Shown here in pieces: positions 23,785 to 32,455 of a DNA stretch of 64,000 bases (position 1 is the first letter of the stretch; each line of letters opens with the position of its first letter). The position numbers and the translations under genes are program-made. A model generated the notes under the pieces. The model had not been told where the DNA came from, ran no database searches, and was given only the letters and a program-made list of their open reading frames with translations. The stretch is taken from assembly GCA_910575815.1 (NCBI GenBank), contig CAJTFN010000003.1, positions 138,173 to 202,172 on the forward strand, in the 5' to 3' direction. The DNA is from Oscillospiraceae bacterium. GTDB taxonomy: Bacteria; Bacillota; Clostridia; Oscillospirales; Oscillospiraceae.

Positions 23785-24948
23785 TTACGTGTAGGACCGC
23801 TCCACCCGGACCATGGCCCGGTAGCCGCTGTCCAGAATCCGGACGGCGGAGGCAATTTTCTTCTCCACCTCCTGGTCGTTCAGCCGAAAGTCAAAGGGCA
23901 CCGCCGCGTCAAAAATCAGCTCCGTGCATCCCTGCTTCGGCACCAGACGGAAGTCGTGAATTGTGATATCGCTGTCTATGCACCGCACCAGCTCCACCAC
24001 CTTCCGGCGGGCCTCCTGGGTCGCCTGGTCGTCCGTGGCCATGGGGTCCATGTGGATCACCGCCTCACAGCCCAGCTTCTCCCGGAGCTCCCGCTCCACA
24101 TGATCAATCTGACTGTGCAGCTCCAGAAGGTCCCGCTTGGCGGGGACTTCGGCGTGAAGGGAGATCATGCGGCGTCCCGGGCCATAGTCGTGGACGATGA
24201 TGTCATGTACCCCCAGAATGGGCGGGTGGGAGAGGACCAGGGCCCGAATCTCCTCCACGAACTCCGCCGAGGGCGGCGTTCCCAACAGGGGATCCATGGT
24301 GGTCTTGGCCGCCTGGAAGCCGGACCAGAGGATAAACAGGGCCACCAGCAGCCCCCCCCAGCCGTCCAGGGCCAGGCTGGTAAACCGCTCCGCCAGAGAG
24401 GCCAGCAGCGCTACGCCGGTAGCGGCGCAGTCGCTGAGAGAGTCGATGGCAGCGGCCTGCATGGCCGTGGAGTGGAGCCGCTTTCCCAGTCTCCCGTTAT
24501 AGAACGCCATGTACAGCTTCACCAGAATCGCGACGCAGAGGAGGACGGTCATCTGCCCACTGGAAGCCACCGGCGCGGGATGGATGATTTTCGTCACGGA
24601 GGACTTGGCCAGCTCCACCCCCATCAGCAGAATCAGCATGGCCACCACCAGCCCGGACAGGTACTCCGCCCGCCCGTGGCCGAAGGGATGGTCATGGTCC
24701 GGCTTCTGCTCCGCCAGCTGAAAGCCCAGCAAGGTCACCAGGGAAGACCCGGCGTCGGAGAGATTGTTGACGGCGTCGGCCACCACGGCAATGGACCCGG
24801 AGGCCAGGCCCGCCAGGAGTTTCCCCAAAAAGAGCAGGAAGTTCAAGAAGATCCCCACTCCGCCGCAGAGAACGCCATAACCCCGGCGCAGCTGGGCCTC
24901 CGGTTTCCCCTCTGGCTTGAGAAAGACACGGGCCAGTATACTAATCAT
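23785..24948 (-). CDS. Cation diffusion facilitator metal exporter
   Basis: A 387-residue divalent-metal/proton antiporter. Six predicted helices occupy roughly residues 25-215. The family metal-site motifs are present: ADAVNNLSDAGSS in helix 2 and HSTAMQAAAIDSLSD in helix 5, with HDHPFGHGRAEYLSG between. The cytosolic C-terminus has the ferredoxin-like domain (GVHDIIVHDYGPGRRMISLHAEV) followed by a second, longer extension (residues about 300-387). The family exports Zn, Mn, Co or Fe; the metal cannot be settled here. It is first of a two-gene unit with the hydrolase. Confidence 0.92.
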   Translation of the reverse strand: MISILARVFLKPEGKPEAQLRRGYGVLCGGVGIFLNFLLFLGKLLAGLASGSIAVVADAVNNLSDAGSSLVTLLGFQLAEQKPDHDHPFGHGRAEYLSGLVVAMLILLMGVELAKSSVTKIIHPAPVASSGQMTVLLCVAILVKLYMAFYNGRLGKRLHSTAMQAAAIDSLSDCAATGVALLASLAERFTSLALDGWGGLLVALFILWSGFQAAKTTMDPLLGTPPSAEFVEEIRALVLSHPPILGVHDIIVHDYGPGRRMISLHAEVPAKRDLLELHSQIDHVERELREKLGCEAVIHMDPMATDDQATQEARRKVVELVRCIDSDITIHDFRLVPKQGCTELIFDAAVPFDFRLNDQEVEKKIASAVRILDSGYRAMVRVERSYT

Positions 24949-25011
24949 GGAATCGCCTCCCAGGAATGGAATTTAAGGTCAAAACGCATCAAATGGAGGA
25001 AAAATCTTAGG

Positions 25012-25040
25012 AAGACTGCGGCGAGCATCGCCGCAGTCTT
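25012..25040. terminator. Bidirectional hairpin terminator
   Basis: A perfect 13-bp stem (AAGACTGCGGCGA, 25012-25024, with 25028-25040) and a GCA loop. On the minus strand ATTTTTCC follows a few bases later, so it most likely ends the cysteine-rich protein gene upstream. The rest of 24949-25181 shows no gene. Confidence 0.7.
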
Positions 25041-25181
25041 CCCAGCCACCCCATGTATGCTTCGCACAACTAGATTGACTATACACACAAATACCATAGG
25101 ATATGCTGGGCGGCGGTATCTTAATACCGCCGCTCCACGAAGCGCTCTTTCGCGAGGCCGGCGTTTCCGGACCCCGTTGAC

Positions 25182-25784
25182 TTACCCTTTCCCCGGCAAG
25201 ACCAGTTTCATGTGGCAGCATAGATCGTCCAGATCCTGGTCCGTGGCGGCGGGAATCCGGAGCTTCGCCCCGCAGTCCCGGCAAATCAGGTCCACGGCGG
25301 AGCGCCGGATTTCCATGCCATAGCGGCCGCTGCCGCAGGAACAGGTAATCCCTCCGGGCCGGACGGCGATGTCCCGGAGTTCGGAGAGAATTTCGTACAT
25401 AATGACGTTGTCCAGAAAGGCCTCGCCCTCTTCCTGGCGTTGTTCCTTCTCCGCCAGAATCGCCAGTTCCCGAAGCTGCTTTTCCACGACGCCCTCGGAG
25501 CCGATAAAGCAGCAAAACTGCTTCGTCCCGGCACAGGTCAGGGCCGTGGCGCCCTCCAGCACCCGTTCCGCCGGGCAGACAGCCTCATGGGTCTCGCCAC
25601 AGAGGCCGCAGGGGACTTGAAGATGGTAGCGCTCACCGTCAAAGGCAATCCGCAGGACGGACTCACCGCAGTCGCACTCCACCTCCGTCCCGGAGGCAGC
25701 CAAGGCAAACACGGAGCGGGTCTTCATCACGGTCTTCCCGCACTTAGGGCAAAGATAACCGAATGTCCGCATCTCCTCACCCAA
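25182..25784 (-). CDS. Cysteine-rich zinc-binding protein (CpXC-like)
   Basis: A 200-residue cytosolic protein with several cysteine knuckles: LCPKCGKTVMKTRS at the N-terminus, CDCGES and CGLCGETHEAVCP in the middle, and CSCGSGRYGM with LICRDCGAKLRIPA at the C-terminus. The central part is helical and acidic. Related proteins are common in Clostridia and have no assigned role. The start is a TTG with GGGAGGTG 8 bases ahead; an ATG 12 bases downstream would leave no room for a ribosome site. Confidence 0.7.
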   Translation of the reverse strand: MGEEMRTFGYLCPKCGKTVMKTRSVFALAASGTEVECDCGESVLRIAFDGERYHLQVPCGLCGETHEAVCPAERVLEGATALTCAGTKQFCCFIGSEGVVEKQLRELAILAEKEQRQEEGEAFLDNVIMYEILSELRDIAVRPGGITCSCGSGRYGMEIRRSAVDLICRDCGAKLRIPAATDQDLDDLCCHMKLVLPGKG

Positions 25785-26050
25785 GATAAAGCACCTCCCT
25801 CAGCCCGCCCGGCAGGCCGGGACATGGCGTAATGGTGTAGTTTAGCTTTAAAGTATACCATGAAGCTTTTGATTAGTCTAGTATTTTTTGTGTAAACTGC
25901 GCAAGTTTTTGGCCATGGGAGAAAGAACCTTGTCTTTTTATGCGCGAATAAGTTCCTTTGCATCGTCCCTTCACCGGGGGTCAGCCCCCGCCCTTTCCTC
26001 TGTCCGAAATCTTCCTCCGCTCAAATCCTCCCTCCCAATTCCGCCTACTA
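25785..26050. other. Intergenic stretch between divergent genes
   Basis: About 266 bases. It holds a GGCAGGCCGGG-type GC patch near 25810 and AT-rich promoter-like sequence around 25850-25910 for the minus-strand gene. No coding signal was found. Confidence 0.35.
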
Positions 26051-26079
26051 TTGCCATCCCCTCTAAAAACCGTTATAAT
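26051..26079 (+). promoter_or_regulatory. SigA promoter of the nnr operon
   Basis: TTGCCA (26051-26056), 17 bases, TATAAT (26074-26079), a near-consensus promoter 38 bases before the nnr start. Confidence 0.8.
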
Positions 26080-26117
26080 AAAATCACTACAACACCGGCG
26101 CAAGGGAGGAGCAGCCC

Positions 26118-27668
26118 ATGAAACTGGCAACAGCGGCCCAGATGCGGGAACTGGACAAAACAGCCATCGAAAAACGGAAAATCCCCTCCATCGATCTCAT
26201 GGAGCGGGCGGCGGCGGAGGTGGCCCAGGCGGCCCTGGACCTCCTGCCCGACAAGCCCTCAAACTGCCGGGCGGCAGTTTTCTGCGGCTCCGGCAACAAC
26301 GGCGGAGACGGCATCGGCGCGGCCCGGCTCCTCTTTTTAAAGGGCCTCAAAGTCCGAGTTTTTTTAGTGGGAGAATATGACCGCCTCACCCACGACGCCA
26401 TGGAGGAGACCGGGCGGCTCAGCGAGTGCGGCGTGGAACTGGAGGACTTTAACCCGGAGGACCCCGCCCAGGCCGCCTGGGCCAAGGGCAGTCATATTCT
26501 CATCGACGCCATCTTCGGCGTGGGTCTCTCCCGGGAGATTGACCTCAGTTCCAGGTTCGCCGCCGCGGTCAACCTAATAAACCAATGCCGGGGCACGGTA
26601 ATCGCCGCGGACATCGCCAGCGGCGTGGAGGCGGACACGGGCCGGATTCTGGGCCTGGCGGTGAAGGCGGACCGCACCGTCACCTTCTCCCTGCCCAAGC
26701 TCGGCCAGGCCGTGGGCGACGGGGCCCTGTTCTCCGGAGAGGTCACCGTCCACGACATCGGCATTCCCGCCGCCCTGGTTCGGGGGGCGGTCTGCCCCGC
26801 CCAGACGGTGGAAGCGGACTTCGCCGCTGCCGCCCTGCCGCCCCGGAAGGCCGACGGCCACAAGGGGGACTTTGGCAAAGTCCTGATCGCCGGTGGCTCC
26901 GTGGGGTACACCGGCGCGCCCTATCTCACGGCCTCCGCGGCGGTTCGCTCCGGCTGCGGGCTGGTATACTTAGGCGTCCCCGACAGCATCTGGCAGACGG
27001 AGGCTGTGAAATGCGTCTCCGCCATGCCCTTTCCCCTTCCGGCCAACCGCCGGGGCGGCCTGAGCCACCGGGCTCTGCCGGAGCTTTTGGCGCGGCTGGA
27101 GGGATGCGACGTCCTGGCCCTGGGACCGGGCCTGGGACGGAACGCGTCCGCCCAGCATCTGGTCCGGGAGCTTCTCCGGAAAACGGAAAAGCCCGTGGTC
27201 CTGGACGCCGACGGCATAAACGCGCTGGAGGGACATATAGATATCTTGGACCAGCGCCGGGGACGGGTCACCATCCTGACCCCCCACGACGGAGAGCTCG
27301 CCCGCCTCGGCGAAGACCTCTCCCAAGGGGACCGGGCGGGAATCGCCCGGACCTTCGCCCGGGAGCATGGCTGCGTTCTGGTGCTGAAGGGCCACCGGAC
27401 CGTCACTGCCGGGCCGGAGGGCAACGTGCTGGTAAACACCACCGGCGGCTCTGGCCTTGCCAAAGGAGGCAGCGGCGACGTGCTGACAGGTCTCATCGCC
27501 TCCCTGCTTGCCCAGGGAGCCTCTCCGGTGATGGCGGCGGCGGGAGCCGCGTGGCTCCATGGCCGGGCCGGGGATCTGGCGGAGAAAGCCCGGACGGCCT
27601 GGTGCGTGACGCCGGAGGACGTCATCGCCACGTTCCCCGGGGCCTTTTCCGAACTCCAGGGAATTTGA
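26118..27668 (+). CDS. nnr: Bifunctional NAD(P)H-hydrate epimerase / ADP-dependent dehydratase
   Basis: Repairs hydrated NAD(P)H. The 516 residues hold the epimerase domain (NnrE/YjeF_N, about 1-215, with AAVFCGSGNNGGDGIGAARL) and the dehydratase domain (NnrD, about 225-505, with AGGSVGYTGAPYLTASAAVRS and the ATP/ADP motif GGSGDVLTGLIASLLAQG). The fused form is the usual one in Clostridia. The start has AAGGGAGGAG upstream. It heads an apparent operon with a lipoprotein and the MazF-type toxin, close to the alr/acpS-mazF neighbourhood seen in Firmicutes. Confidence 0.95.
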   Translation: MKLATAAQMRELDKTAIEKRKIPSIDLMERAAAEVAQAALDLLPDKPSNCRAAVFCGSGNNGGDGIGAARLLFLKGLKVRVFLVGEYDRLTHDAMEETGRLSECGVELEDFNPEDPAQAAWAKGSHILIDAIFGVGLSREIDLSSRFAAAVNLINQCRGTVIAADIASGVEADTGRILGLAVKADRTVTFSLPKLGQAVGDGALFSGEVTVHDIGIPAALVRGAVCPAQTVEADFAAAALPPRKADGHKGDFGKVLIAGGSVGYTGAPYLTASAAVRSGCGLVYLGVPDSIWQTEAVKCVSAMPFPLPANRRGGLSHRALPELLARLEGCDVLALGPGLGRNASAQHLVRELLRKTEKPVVLDADGINALEGHIDILDQRRGRVTILTPHDGELARLGEDLSQGDRAGIARTFAREHGCVLVLKGHRTVTAGPEGNVLVNTTGGSGLAKGGSGDVLTGLIASLLAQGASPVMAAAGAAWLHGRAGDLAEKARTAWCVTPEDVIATFPGAFSELQGI

Positions 27669-27687
27669 AAACAGAGGAGGTTTTCCG

Positions 27688-28293
27688 GTGCGCCTTTGGA
27701 AGTGCGTACCAATGATGACCCTGCTTTTGCTGCTGGCGGCCTGCGGCGGCGAAGCGGGAGAGACCCAGACCGCGGACCTGCGGAACCGCTACCACGACAT
27801 GGCCGGATGCGCCATGGAGGCCACAGTCTCCTGCGGGCAGGAGGATCTGGCCTGGGAGGCCTCGCTGCGCTGCGAGTACGTCCCCGGCGGCGAGAGCACC
27901 GTGGAGGTCCTGGCCCCGGAGACCATCGCCGGCGTCCGGGCCGTACTCACCGAGCCGGAATGGCGGTTGGAGTACGAGGGGGACAGCCTCAACGCCGGAA
28001 CGCTGAGCAGCGAGGAAATCAGCCCCGCCGCCTGCCTGCCCCGGCTGATGAGCGCCCTGCGGGACGGCTGGCTTCTGGAGGAGAACGAGGAGGACTGGAA
28101 CGGCGTTCCCTGCCTCCGGCTCACCGTGGACCAGAGCGGCGTGAAGGACGGGAAGATTCTCTCCACCCTCTGGCTCCGCCGGGACGAGGGGACGCCCCTT
28201 CGGGGGGAAATCGCCGTGGACGGGGAAATCATTTTAACGGCGGACTTTACGAGCTTCACCTTTTATGATACAATACCTCAGGACGGCGCTTGA
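27688..28293 (+). CDS. Lipoprotein of unknown function
   Basis: A 201-residue protein with a signal peptide and lipobox (LLLAACGG; the cysteine is about residue 19), so it should be anchored outside the membrane by a lipid. The mature part (EATVSCGQEDLAWEASLR, then VEVLAPETIAGVRAVL) looks like a LolA/LppX-like beta fold that could carry lipid, as judged by pattern only. The start is GTG with GAGGAGG 7 bases ahead. It lies 19 bases after nnr. Confidence 0.78.
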   Translation: MRLWKCVPMMTLLLLLAACGGEAGETQTADLRNRYHDMAGCAMEATVSCGQEDLAWEASLRCEYVPGGESTVEVLAPETIAGVRAVLTEPEWRLEYEGDSLNAGTLSSEEISPAACLPRLMSALRDGWLLEENEEDWNGVPCLRLTVDQSGVKDGKILSTLWLRRDEGTPLRGEIAVDGEIILTADFTSFTFYDTIPQDGA

Positions 28294-28489
28294 CACACGC
28301 CTCCCCTCCGCCGCATAGGATGACGTGGGGCGAGGACGCCGGGATTTGTCCCTCCCACGTCGCGGACGCAATGTTTGCGGAAAGAGGCGTATAAATTCCG
28401 AAACTGCGTGGGAGAATGAGAGTGGCCTCATTGAGAAGGGCAAACCCCTTCTCGATGACGGGTACTTCTTTCGGCGGAGTGTGAACTTT

Positions 28490-28858
28490 GTGGATACGAG
28501 TGTCAAGCGTGGCGATATTTACTATGCCGATCTCTCCCCGGTGGTGGGCAGCGAGCAAGGCGGCGTCCGGCCGGTTCTGATCATTCAGAACGACACCGGA
28601 AACCGCTACAGTCCCACCGTGATCGCGGCGGCCATTACTTCCCAGACCGGGAAGACCCGGCTGCCCACACATATCGATCTCCCCGTGGACCAGAGCTGCG
28701 GCCTGAGCCGGGATTCGGTGGTTCTTCTGGAACAGGTCCGGACCCTGGACAAAAAACGGCTTCGTGAGCGGATGGGCCATGTGGAGGAAAATGTGATGAC
28801 GAAGGTGGATACGGCAATCGCGGTCAGCTTTGGGCTGCCCCACGACCAGCTGGTTTGA
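28490..28858 (+). CDS. MazF/PemK-family endoribonuclease toxin (EndoA-like)
   Basis: A 122-residue single-strand-specific mRNA endonuclease. [20 protein letters not shown] followed by [10 protein letters not shown] is almost that of Bacillus EndoA, including the catalytic arginine and, later, the threonine ([17 protein letters not shown]). [18 protein letters not shown] completes the fold. The GTG at 28490 has GGAG 10 bases ahead. The 196 bases upstream hold no EndoAI/MazE-like antitoxin gene, only a 24-codon frame and hairpins. A separately encoded antitoxin is likely, or the protein is now a housekeeping RNase. Confidence 0.92.
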   Translation: MDTSVKRGDIYYADLSPVVGSEQGGVRPVLIIQNDTGNRYSPTVIAAAITSQTGKTRLPTHIDLPVDQSCGLSRDSVVLLEQVRTLDKKRLRERMGHVEENVMTKVDTAIAVSFGLPHDQLV

Positions 28859-28914
28859 GAATTCTCCCGGCGGGAGCAGAGTCTTCCGCCGGGAGAAGTA
28901 CAGAGGAGGTACAT

Positions 28915-29409
28915 ATGAAAAAAGACCGATGGCTGCTGCGCTCCGTGCTGCTGCTGGCTCTCAGCGCCCTGCTGATGACCACCGCCCTGGCGGCGGAGGC
29001 CGGGTCCACCGGGGACCCCCTGGTAACCCTGAGTTATCTCAACGAAACCTTTTTCAACAGCATCATGCAGCGGGTGGACCAGAAAATCGCCCAGCGGAAC
29101 GGCCAGCTGAACCAACAGGGCATCGCCACCGGCGGCAGCGCCTCCGCCACCTTCACCGTGGTGACCCTTTCCGAGGGACAAACCCTCACCGGAAGCACCG
29201 GCTGCGAGGTGATGCTCCGCATCGGAAGCGCCGTCTGCGTCTCCCCCTCGGACCCGGGGCTCATCGACGAGACCACCGCCGCCACCCTGGCCAACGGCGG
29301 CGCCCTGGTCCAGAATCACCTGTATATGATGACCATCGACGGACGGGGCGTCCGGGCCACAGCAGGCACAACCAAGGTTCTGGCCCGGGGGAGCTACTCG
29401 GTCGCCTAG
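28915..29409 (+). CDS. Secreted protein of unknown function, conserved in spore-forming Clostridia
   Basis: A 164-residue protein with a clear signal peptide (basic start, then LLRSVLLLALSALLMTTALA). The mature part has a short coiled region (FFNSIMQRVDQKIAQRNGQL) and a C-terminal beta-rich region with GCEVMLRIGSAVCVSPSDPG and LYMMTIDGRGVRATAG. The pattern recurs in sporulating Clostridia, with no assigned role that I know of. The ribosome site GAGGAGG is 6 bases ahead of 28915. Confidence 0.7.
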   Translation: MKKDRWLLRSVLLLALSALLMTTALAAEAGSTGDPLVTLSYLNETFFNSIMQRVDQKIAQRNGQLNQQGIATGGSASATFTVVTLSEGQTLTGSTGCEVMLRIGSAVCVSPSDPGLIDETTAATLANGGALVQNHLYMMTIDGRGVRATAGTTKVLARGSYSVA

Positions 29410-29432
29410 CGGCCACACGAAAGGAGCGGCTT

Positions 29433-29642
29433 ATGCCATACATCACCATAGAGAGCGGCGCGCTGACGGACCGCCAGAAGGAGGCCCTTATTCAGCGGCT
29501 CACGGAGGTGTCCTCTGAAATCATGGGGGTGCCCCAGGAATTTTTCGCCGTCACCATCAAGGAATTGCCCGACCAGAATTTCGGCATCGGTGGCAGGACC
29601 ATCGACAAGATCAAGGCGGAATACCGAAACCGCCCTTCCTGA
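29433..29642 (+). CDS. 4-oxalocrotonate tautomerase family protein
   Basis: A 69-residue tautomerase. The mature protein would begin with the catalytic Pro1 (PYITIESGALTDRQKEAL), and a conserved arginine falls in the C-terminal part (GGRTIDKIK). Family members isomerise keto-enol compounds; the substrate in anaerobes is usually unknown. The start at 29433 has AAGGAG 7 bases ahead. It follows the secreted protein gene by 23 bases. Confidence 0.88.
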   Translation: MPYITIESGALTDRQKEALIQRLTEVSSEIMGVPQEFFAVTIKELPDQNFGIGGRTIDKIKAEYRNRPS

Positions 29643-29733
29643 CCCTCCGGTTTTCCCTTACATAACCCGGCCCGCTTGCGCATACACTGGCGCAGGCGGG
29701 TCTTTATTTCAAACGGCGGGAGGGAGAACGGAT

Positions 29734-30252
29734 ATGGACAAATATCCCCTGATGCTGGAGGGCAAGCCCACCGGCGAGCTCTCCGTCCAGCGGGAGGGAC
29801 TGTACACCAGCTTTCACGCCCGCTGCCCCCTGCCGGAGGGGCTGTGGTGCGCCTGGGCCGTCGGCGACCGGGGCGAGCTGCGTCTGGGAATCCTGGAGCC
29901 CGGAGAGGGGCAGGGAACCATTCGCCGCCGCTTCTCCCGGCAGCTTACCGGGCCTCTGGGCCGGCTCCTGCGGGGCGAGGTCCGTCCGGCGGAGGTCCGG
30001 GAACCGGAGGTCTGGGAAAGCGTCGCGGAGCCCGAGGGGCTGTTCCGGGCCCCCTGGCTCCGCCAGCGCCTGAAAGGAGCCCGGGGCGCGCTGACCCGCA
30101 AGGCCGGGGAGACCCGCTATCTGGCCCTGCCCTATGACCAGGGAAAGGCCTTTCCGCTGACCACGCTGTTCTGCTTCGCCCACATCCGCCGCATCGGAGA
30201 GGCCACCTATGTGGTCTACGCCTTCGACCGCCAGGACCACCCGGTCTTTTGA
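29734..30252 (+). CDS. Hypothetical protein
   Basis: A 172-residue soluble, arginine-rich protein. It has an N-terminal beta-like region (LMLEGKPTGELSVQREGLYT, then FHARCPLPEGLWCAWAVGD) and a C-terminal hydrophobic strand (TTLFCFAHIRRIGEATYVVYAFD). No family was recognised. The start at 29734 has GGGAGGGAG upstream. Confidence 0.62.
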   Translation: MDKYPLMLEGKPTGELSVQREGLYTSFHARCPLPEGLWCAWAVGDRGELRLGILEPGEGQGTIRRRFSRQLTGPLGRLLRGEVRPAEVREPEVWESVAEPEGLFRAPWLRQRLKGARGALTRKAGETRYLALPYDQGKAFPLTTLFCFAHIRRIGEATYVVYAFDRQDHPVF

Positions 30253-30568
30253 ACGGCTCCCGGAAGCGGCGCGTTCCCTCCGGCCAGTCCGCCGAAAAGG
30301 CCTCTGCGGTTTCAAACGCCCGCCCCGGTGGGAATTGCTGGGAAAATTTTTTAAAAATAATTTGACAAAATTCTATCAATTTTGAAAACAGCGTGATATA
30401 ATACACCCTATCGCCGGCAAAGTTGAAAAACCCTCTGGATTTTATACGGGTTTGTTGACGATAACACCCCAAACGCTTCCCCAGAAACCACCGCCGGGAA
30501 GCACAAAAGACGTCCGTGGCCACGGACCAGGGCCGCCGGGTAACCGGCGCGGGATCAGGAGGTCCTTT
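30253..30568 (+). promoter_or_regulatory. Intergenic region with nrdR promoter and leader
   Basis: No gene is visible. An extended -10 (TGATATAAT, hexamer at 30397-30402) lies in an AT-rich tract, giving a leader of about 160 bases before nrdR. The leader contains GC-rich pairs such as GTCCGTGG/CCACGGAC near 30510-30530. I could not match it to a known riboswitch. NrdR boxes would be expected upstream of nrd genes rather than here. Confidence 0.45.
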
Positions 30569-31024
30569 ATGAAATGTCCCTATTGCGGCTTCAATGAGAG
30601 CAAGGTCATCGATTCCCGCCCCGCTGATGAAAACAGCAGCATCCGCCGCCGGAGAGAGTGCCTCTCCTGCGCAAACCGCTTTACCACCTATGAGACGGTG
30701 GAGAGCCTGCCCCTGGTGGTTATCAAGAAGGACGGCAGCCGCCAGAGCTTCGACCGGGGAAAGGTCCTCGGCGGCATGATTCGCGCCTGTGAAAAGCGGC
30801 CGGTCCCCGTGGCGAAGCTGGAGAAGATCGCCGCCGGCATTGAGCAGGAGCTCCAAAGCTCCATGGAGCGGGAGCTCAGCACGGAAATCATCGGCGAACG
30901 GGTCATGGACCACCTCCGGGCCATCGATCAGGTGGCCTACGTCCGCTTTGCCTCGGTATACCGCCAGTTCAAGGACATTGACAGCTTCATGGAGGAGCTG
31001 ACCAAGCTCCTGGCCGAGCGCTGA
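30569..31024 (+). CDS. nrdR: Ribonucleotide reductase repressor
   Basis: A 151-residue repressor of ribonucleotide reductase genes that senses ATP/dATP. The N-terminal zinc ribbon ([20 protein letters not shown]) and the ATP-cone domain ([20 protein letters not shown] to [18 protein letters not shown]) are complete. The length is typical. The ribosome site is AGGAGG. Confidence 0.97.
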   Translation: MKCPYCGFNESKVIDSRPADENSSIRRRRECLSCANRFTTYETVESLPLVVIKKDGSRQSFDRGKVLGGMIRACEKRPVPVAKLEKIAAGIEQELQSSMERELSTEIIGERVMDHLRAIDQVAYVRFASVYRQFKDIDSFMEELTKLLAER

Positions 31025-31167
31025 CCCTCCCTTACACCGGCCCGCCGGGGCGTTCTCCGGCGGGCCGGACGCTGTCTCTCCGGATGGGAGCGGCATTGCC
31101 GGCGGCCCCTTTTCCCGGGCCCGCCAGCCTCCCACGGGCCCGTATCCTTCCCTTCTTATTTTCCCCT

Positions 31168-31195
31168 TTGCAAAGCTCCAAATCTCTGCTATACT
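31168..31195 (+). promoter_or_regulatory. SigA-type promoter
   Basis: TTGCAA (31168-31173), 16 bases, TATACT (31190-31195) with TG in the extended -10 position, 25 bases before the metallophosphoesterase start. Confidence 0.6.
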
Positions 31196-31219
31196 ATCTC
31201 CTTGGATTGGAGGGCTTCT

Positions 31220-31993
31220 ATGCTGTATCGTATACTCGCCATCGGTGACGTGGTAGGGGAGCCGGGGCTCCGCCACCTGGAAAAGGTCCTGCCTCCCCTG
31301 CAAAAGCTGAAGGGTGTCCACTTCACCGTGGTCAACGGGGAAAACGCCTCCGGCGTCGGCCTGACCCGGGAACAGGCGGAACGCATGCGGAGCGCCGGAG
31401 CCGACGTGGTCACCCTGGGGAACCACAGCTTCGGCAAAGCGCAGATCGGGTCCTTTCTGGACGACGTTCCCTGGCTGCTCCGCCCCGCCAACTACTCCGG
31501 CCGGGCGCCGGGCCATGGCTGCGAGATTTTCGATCTGGGCGGCGTGCGGATCCGGGTGATAAATCTGATTGGCCGCTGCGATCTGGCCTGGGGAACGGAC
31601 AACCCCTTTACCACGGCGGACCGCCTTCTGGACTGGGGCAAGGCGGAATTTACCCTGGTGGACTTCCATGCCGAGGCCACCAGCGAGAAGCTGGCCCTGG
31701 GCTATTATCTGGACGGGCGGGTATCCGCCCTCTGGGGAACCCATACCCACGTCCCCACCGCCGACGAGCGGGTCTATCCCAAGGGAACCGGCTACCTCAC
31801 GGACCTGGGCATGACCGGGCCCGTGGAATCCGTGCTGGGCATTGAGCCCTGGCAATCGGTGGAGAGCTTCCTGGGCGGTCTGCCGGGACGCTATAAGCAT
31901 CCGGAGGGACCCTGCAAGATGCAGGGGGCCCTGTTCACCCTGGACAGCGCCACCGGCCTCTGCGCCGCCGTGGAGCGGGTGGACATCCGGTGA
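31220..31993 (+). CDS. ymdB: YmdB-family metallophosphoesterase
   Basis: A 257-residue enzyme of the TIGR00282 group; the Bacillus member hydrolyses 2',3'- and 3',5'-cAMP and affects biofilm and motility choice. Metal-site motifs are AIGDVVGEPG at the N-terminus, VVNGENASGVGLT, TLGNHSFGK and WGTHTHVPTAD. The start at 31220 with TTGGAGGG upstream begins at the first strand; an in-frame codon six residues earlier lacks a site. Its stop overlaps the next gene. Confidence 0.93.
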   Translation: MLYRILAIGDVVGEPGLRHLEKVLPPLQKLKGVHFTVVNGENASGVGLTREQAERMRSAGADVVTLGNHSFGKAQIGSFLDDVPWLLRPANYSGRAPGHGCEIFDLGGVRIRVINLIGRCDLAWGTDNPFTTADRLLDWGKAEFTLVDFHAEATSEKLALGYYLDGRVSALWGTHTHVPTADERVYPKGTGYLTDLGMTGPVESVLGIEPWQSVESFLGGLPGRYKHPEGPCKMQGALFTLDSATGLCAAVERVDIR

Positions 31994-32439
31994 GACCGGG
32001 GCGGCCTCCCAAGGAGCCTTCCTTTTCCTGGGAAGGACTGCTGCAATTGGCGGGAACCACGCTGCTGGCAGGGACCCTTCTGCTTCGGGTTCTCCGGACT
32101 CTGGAAAGTCTGGAGAGCGTCCGGCGTTTTTACAGCGGCGCCGGCGGGCCGGTTTGGACGCCGCTGTTTCTGGCGCTGTTCCTGGGTCCCTATCTGACGG
32201 CGGTTTCCGCCACCGCGGCCCTGTGGCTCTCCGGGAACCGGGCCGGGCGGCTGGGGGCGGTCAGCGCCGGGGCCGCCGCCTTCTTTGTTTTGGAAGAGGG
32301 GCTGACGGTCTTCGCCCGGAGCATGAACGGCCATTCCGATTATGTGGGGGCCGAGCCGCTGTTCAGCCTCCTTGCCTGCGCCGTCGCCGCCGCCGCCGTT
32401 TTAAAGGCCCGGTGGAGGAAACGGCGAACACATTCATAA
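31990..32439 (+). CDS. Small membrane protein of unknown function
   Basis: A 149-residue protein with about four hydrophobic helices (LLQLAGTTLLAGTLLLRV, LFLALFLGPYLTAVSATAAL, GAVSAGAAAFFVLEEGL and LLACAVAAAAVLKARW). The start is a GTG that overlaps the stop of ymdB (GTGA), indicating coupling. No family was recognised. Confidence 0.6.
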   Translation: MRPGRPPKEPSFSWEGLLQLAGTTLLAGTLLLRVLRTLESLESVRRFYSGAGGPVWTPLFLALFLGPYLTAVSATAALWLSGNRAGRLGAVSAGAAAFFVLEEGLTVFARSMNGHSDYVGAEPLFSLLACAVAAAAVLKARWRKRRTHS

Positions 32440-32455
32440 AGAGAGGGAGCATACC

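Noticed and set aside
28321..28395. A 24-codon frame before mazF as the antitoxin
   Set aside because: It is far shorter than any known MazE/EndoAI protein, shows no ribbon-helix-helix pattern and has no ribosome site.
30410..30568. A possible riboswitch in the nrdR leader
   Set aside because: Short GC stems are present, but I could not match any known riboswitch core. NrdR genes are not known riboswitch targets.
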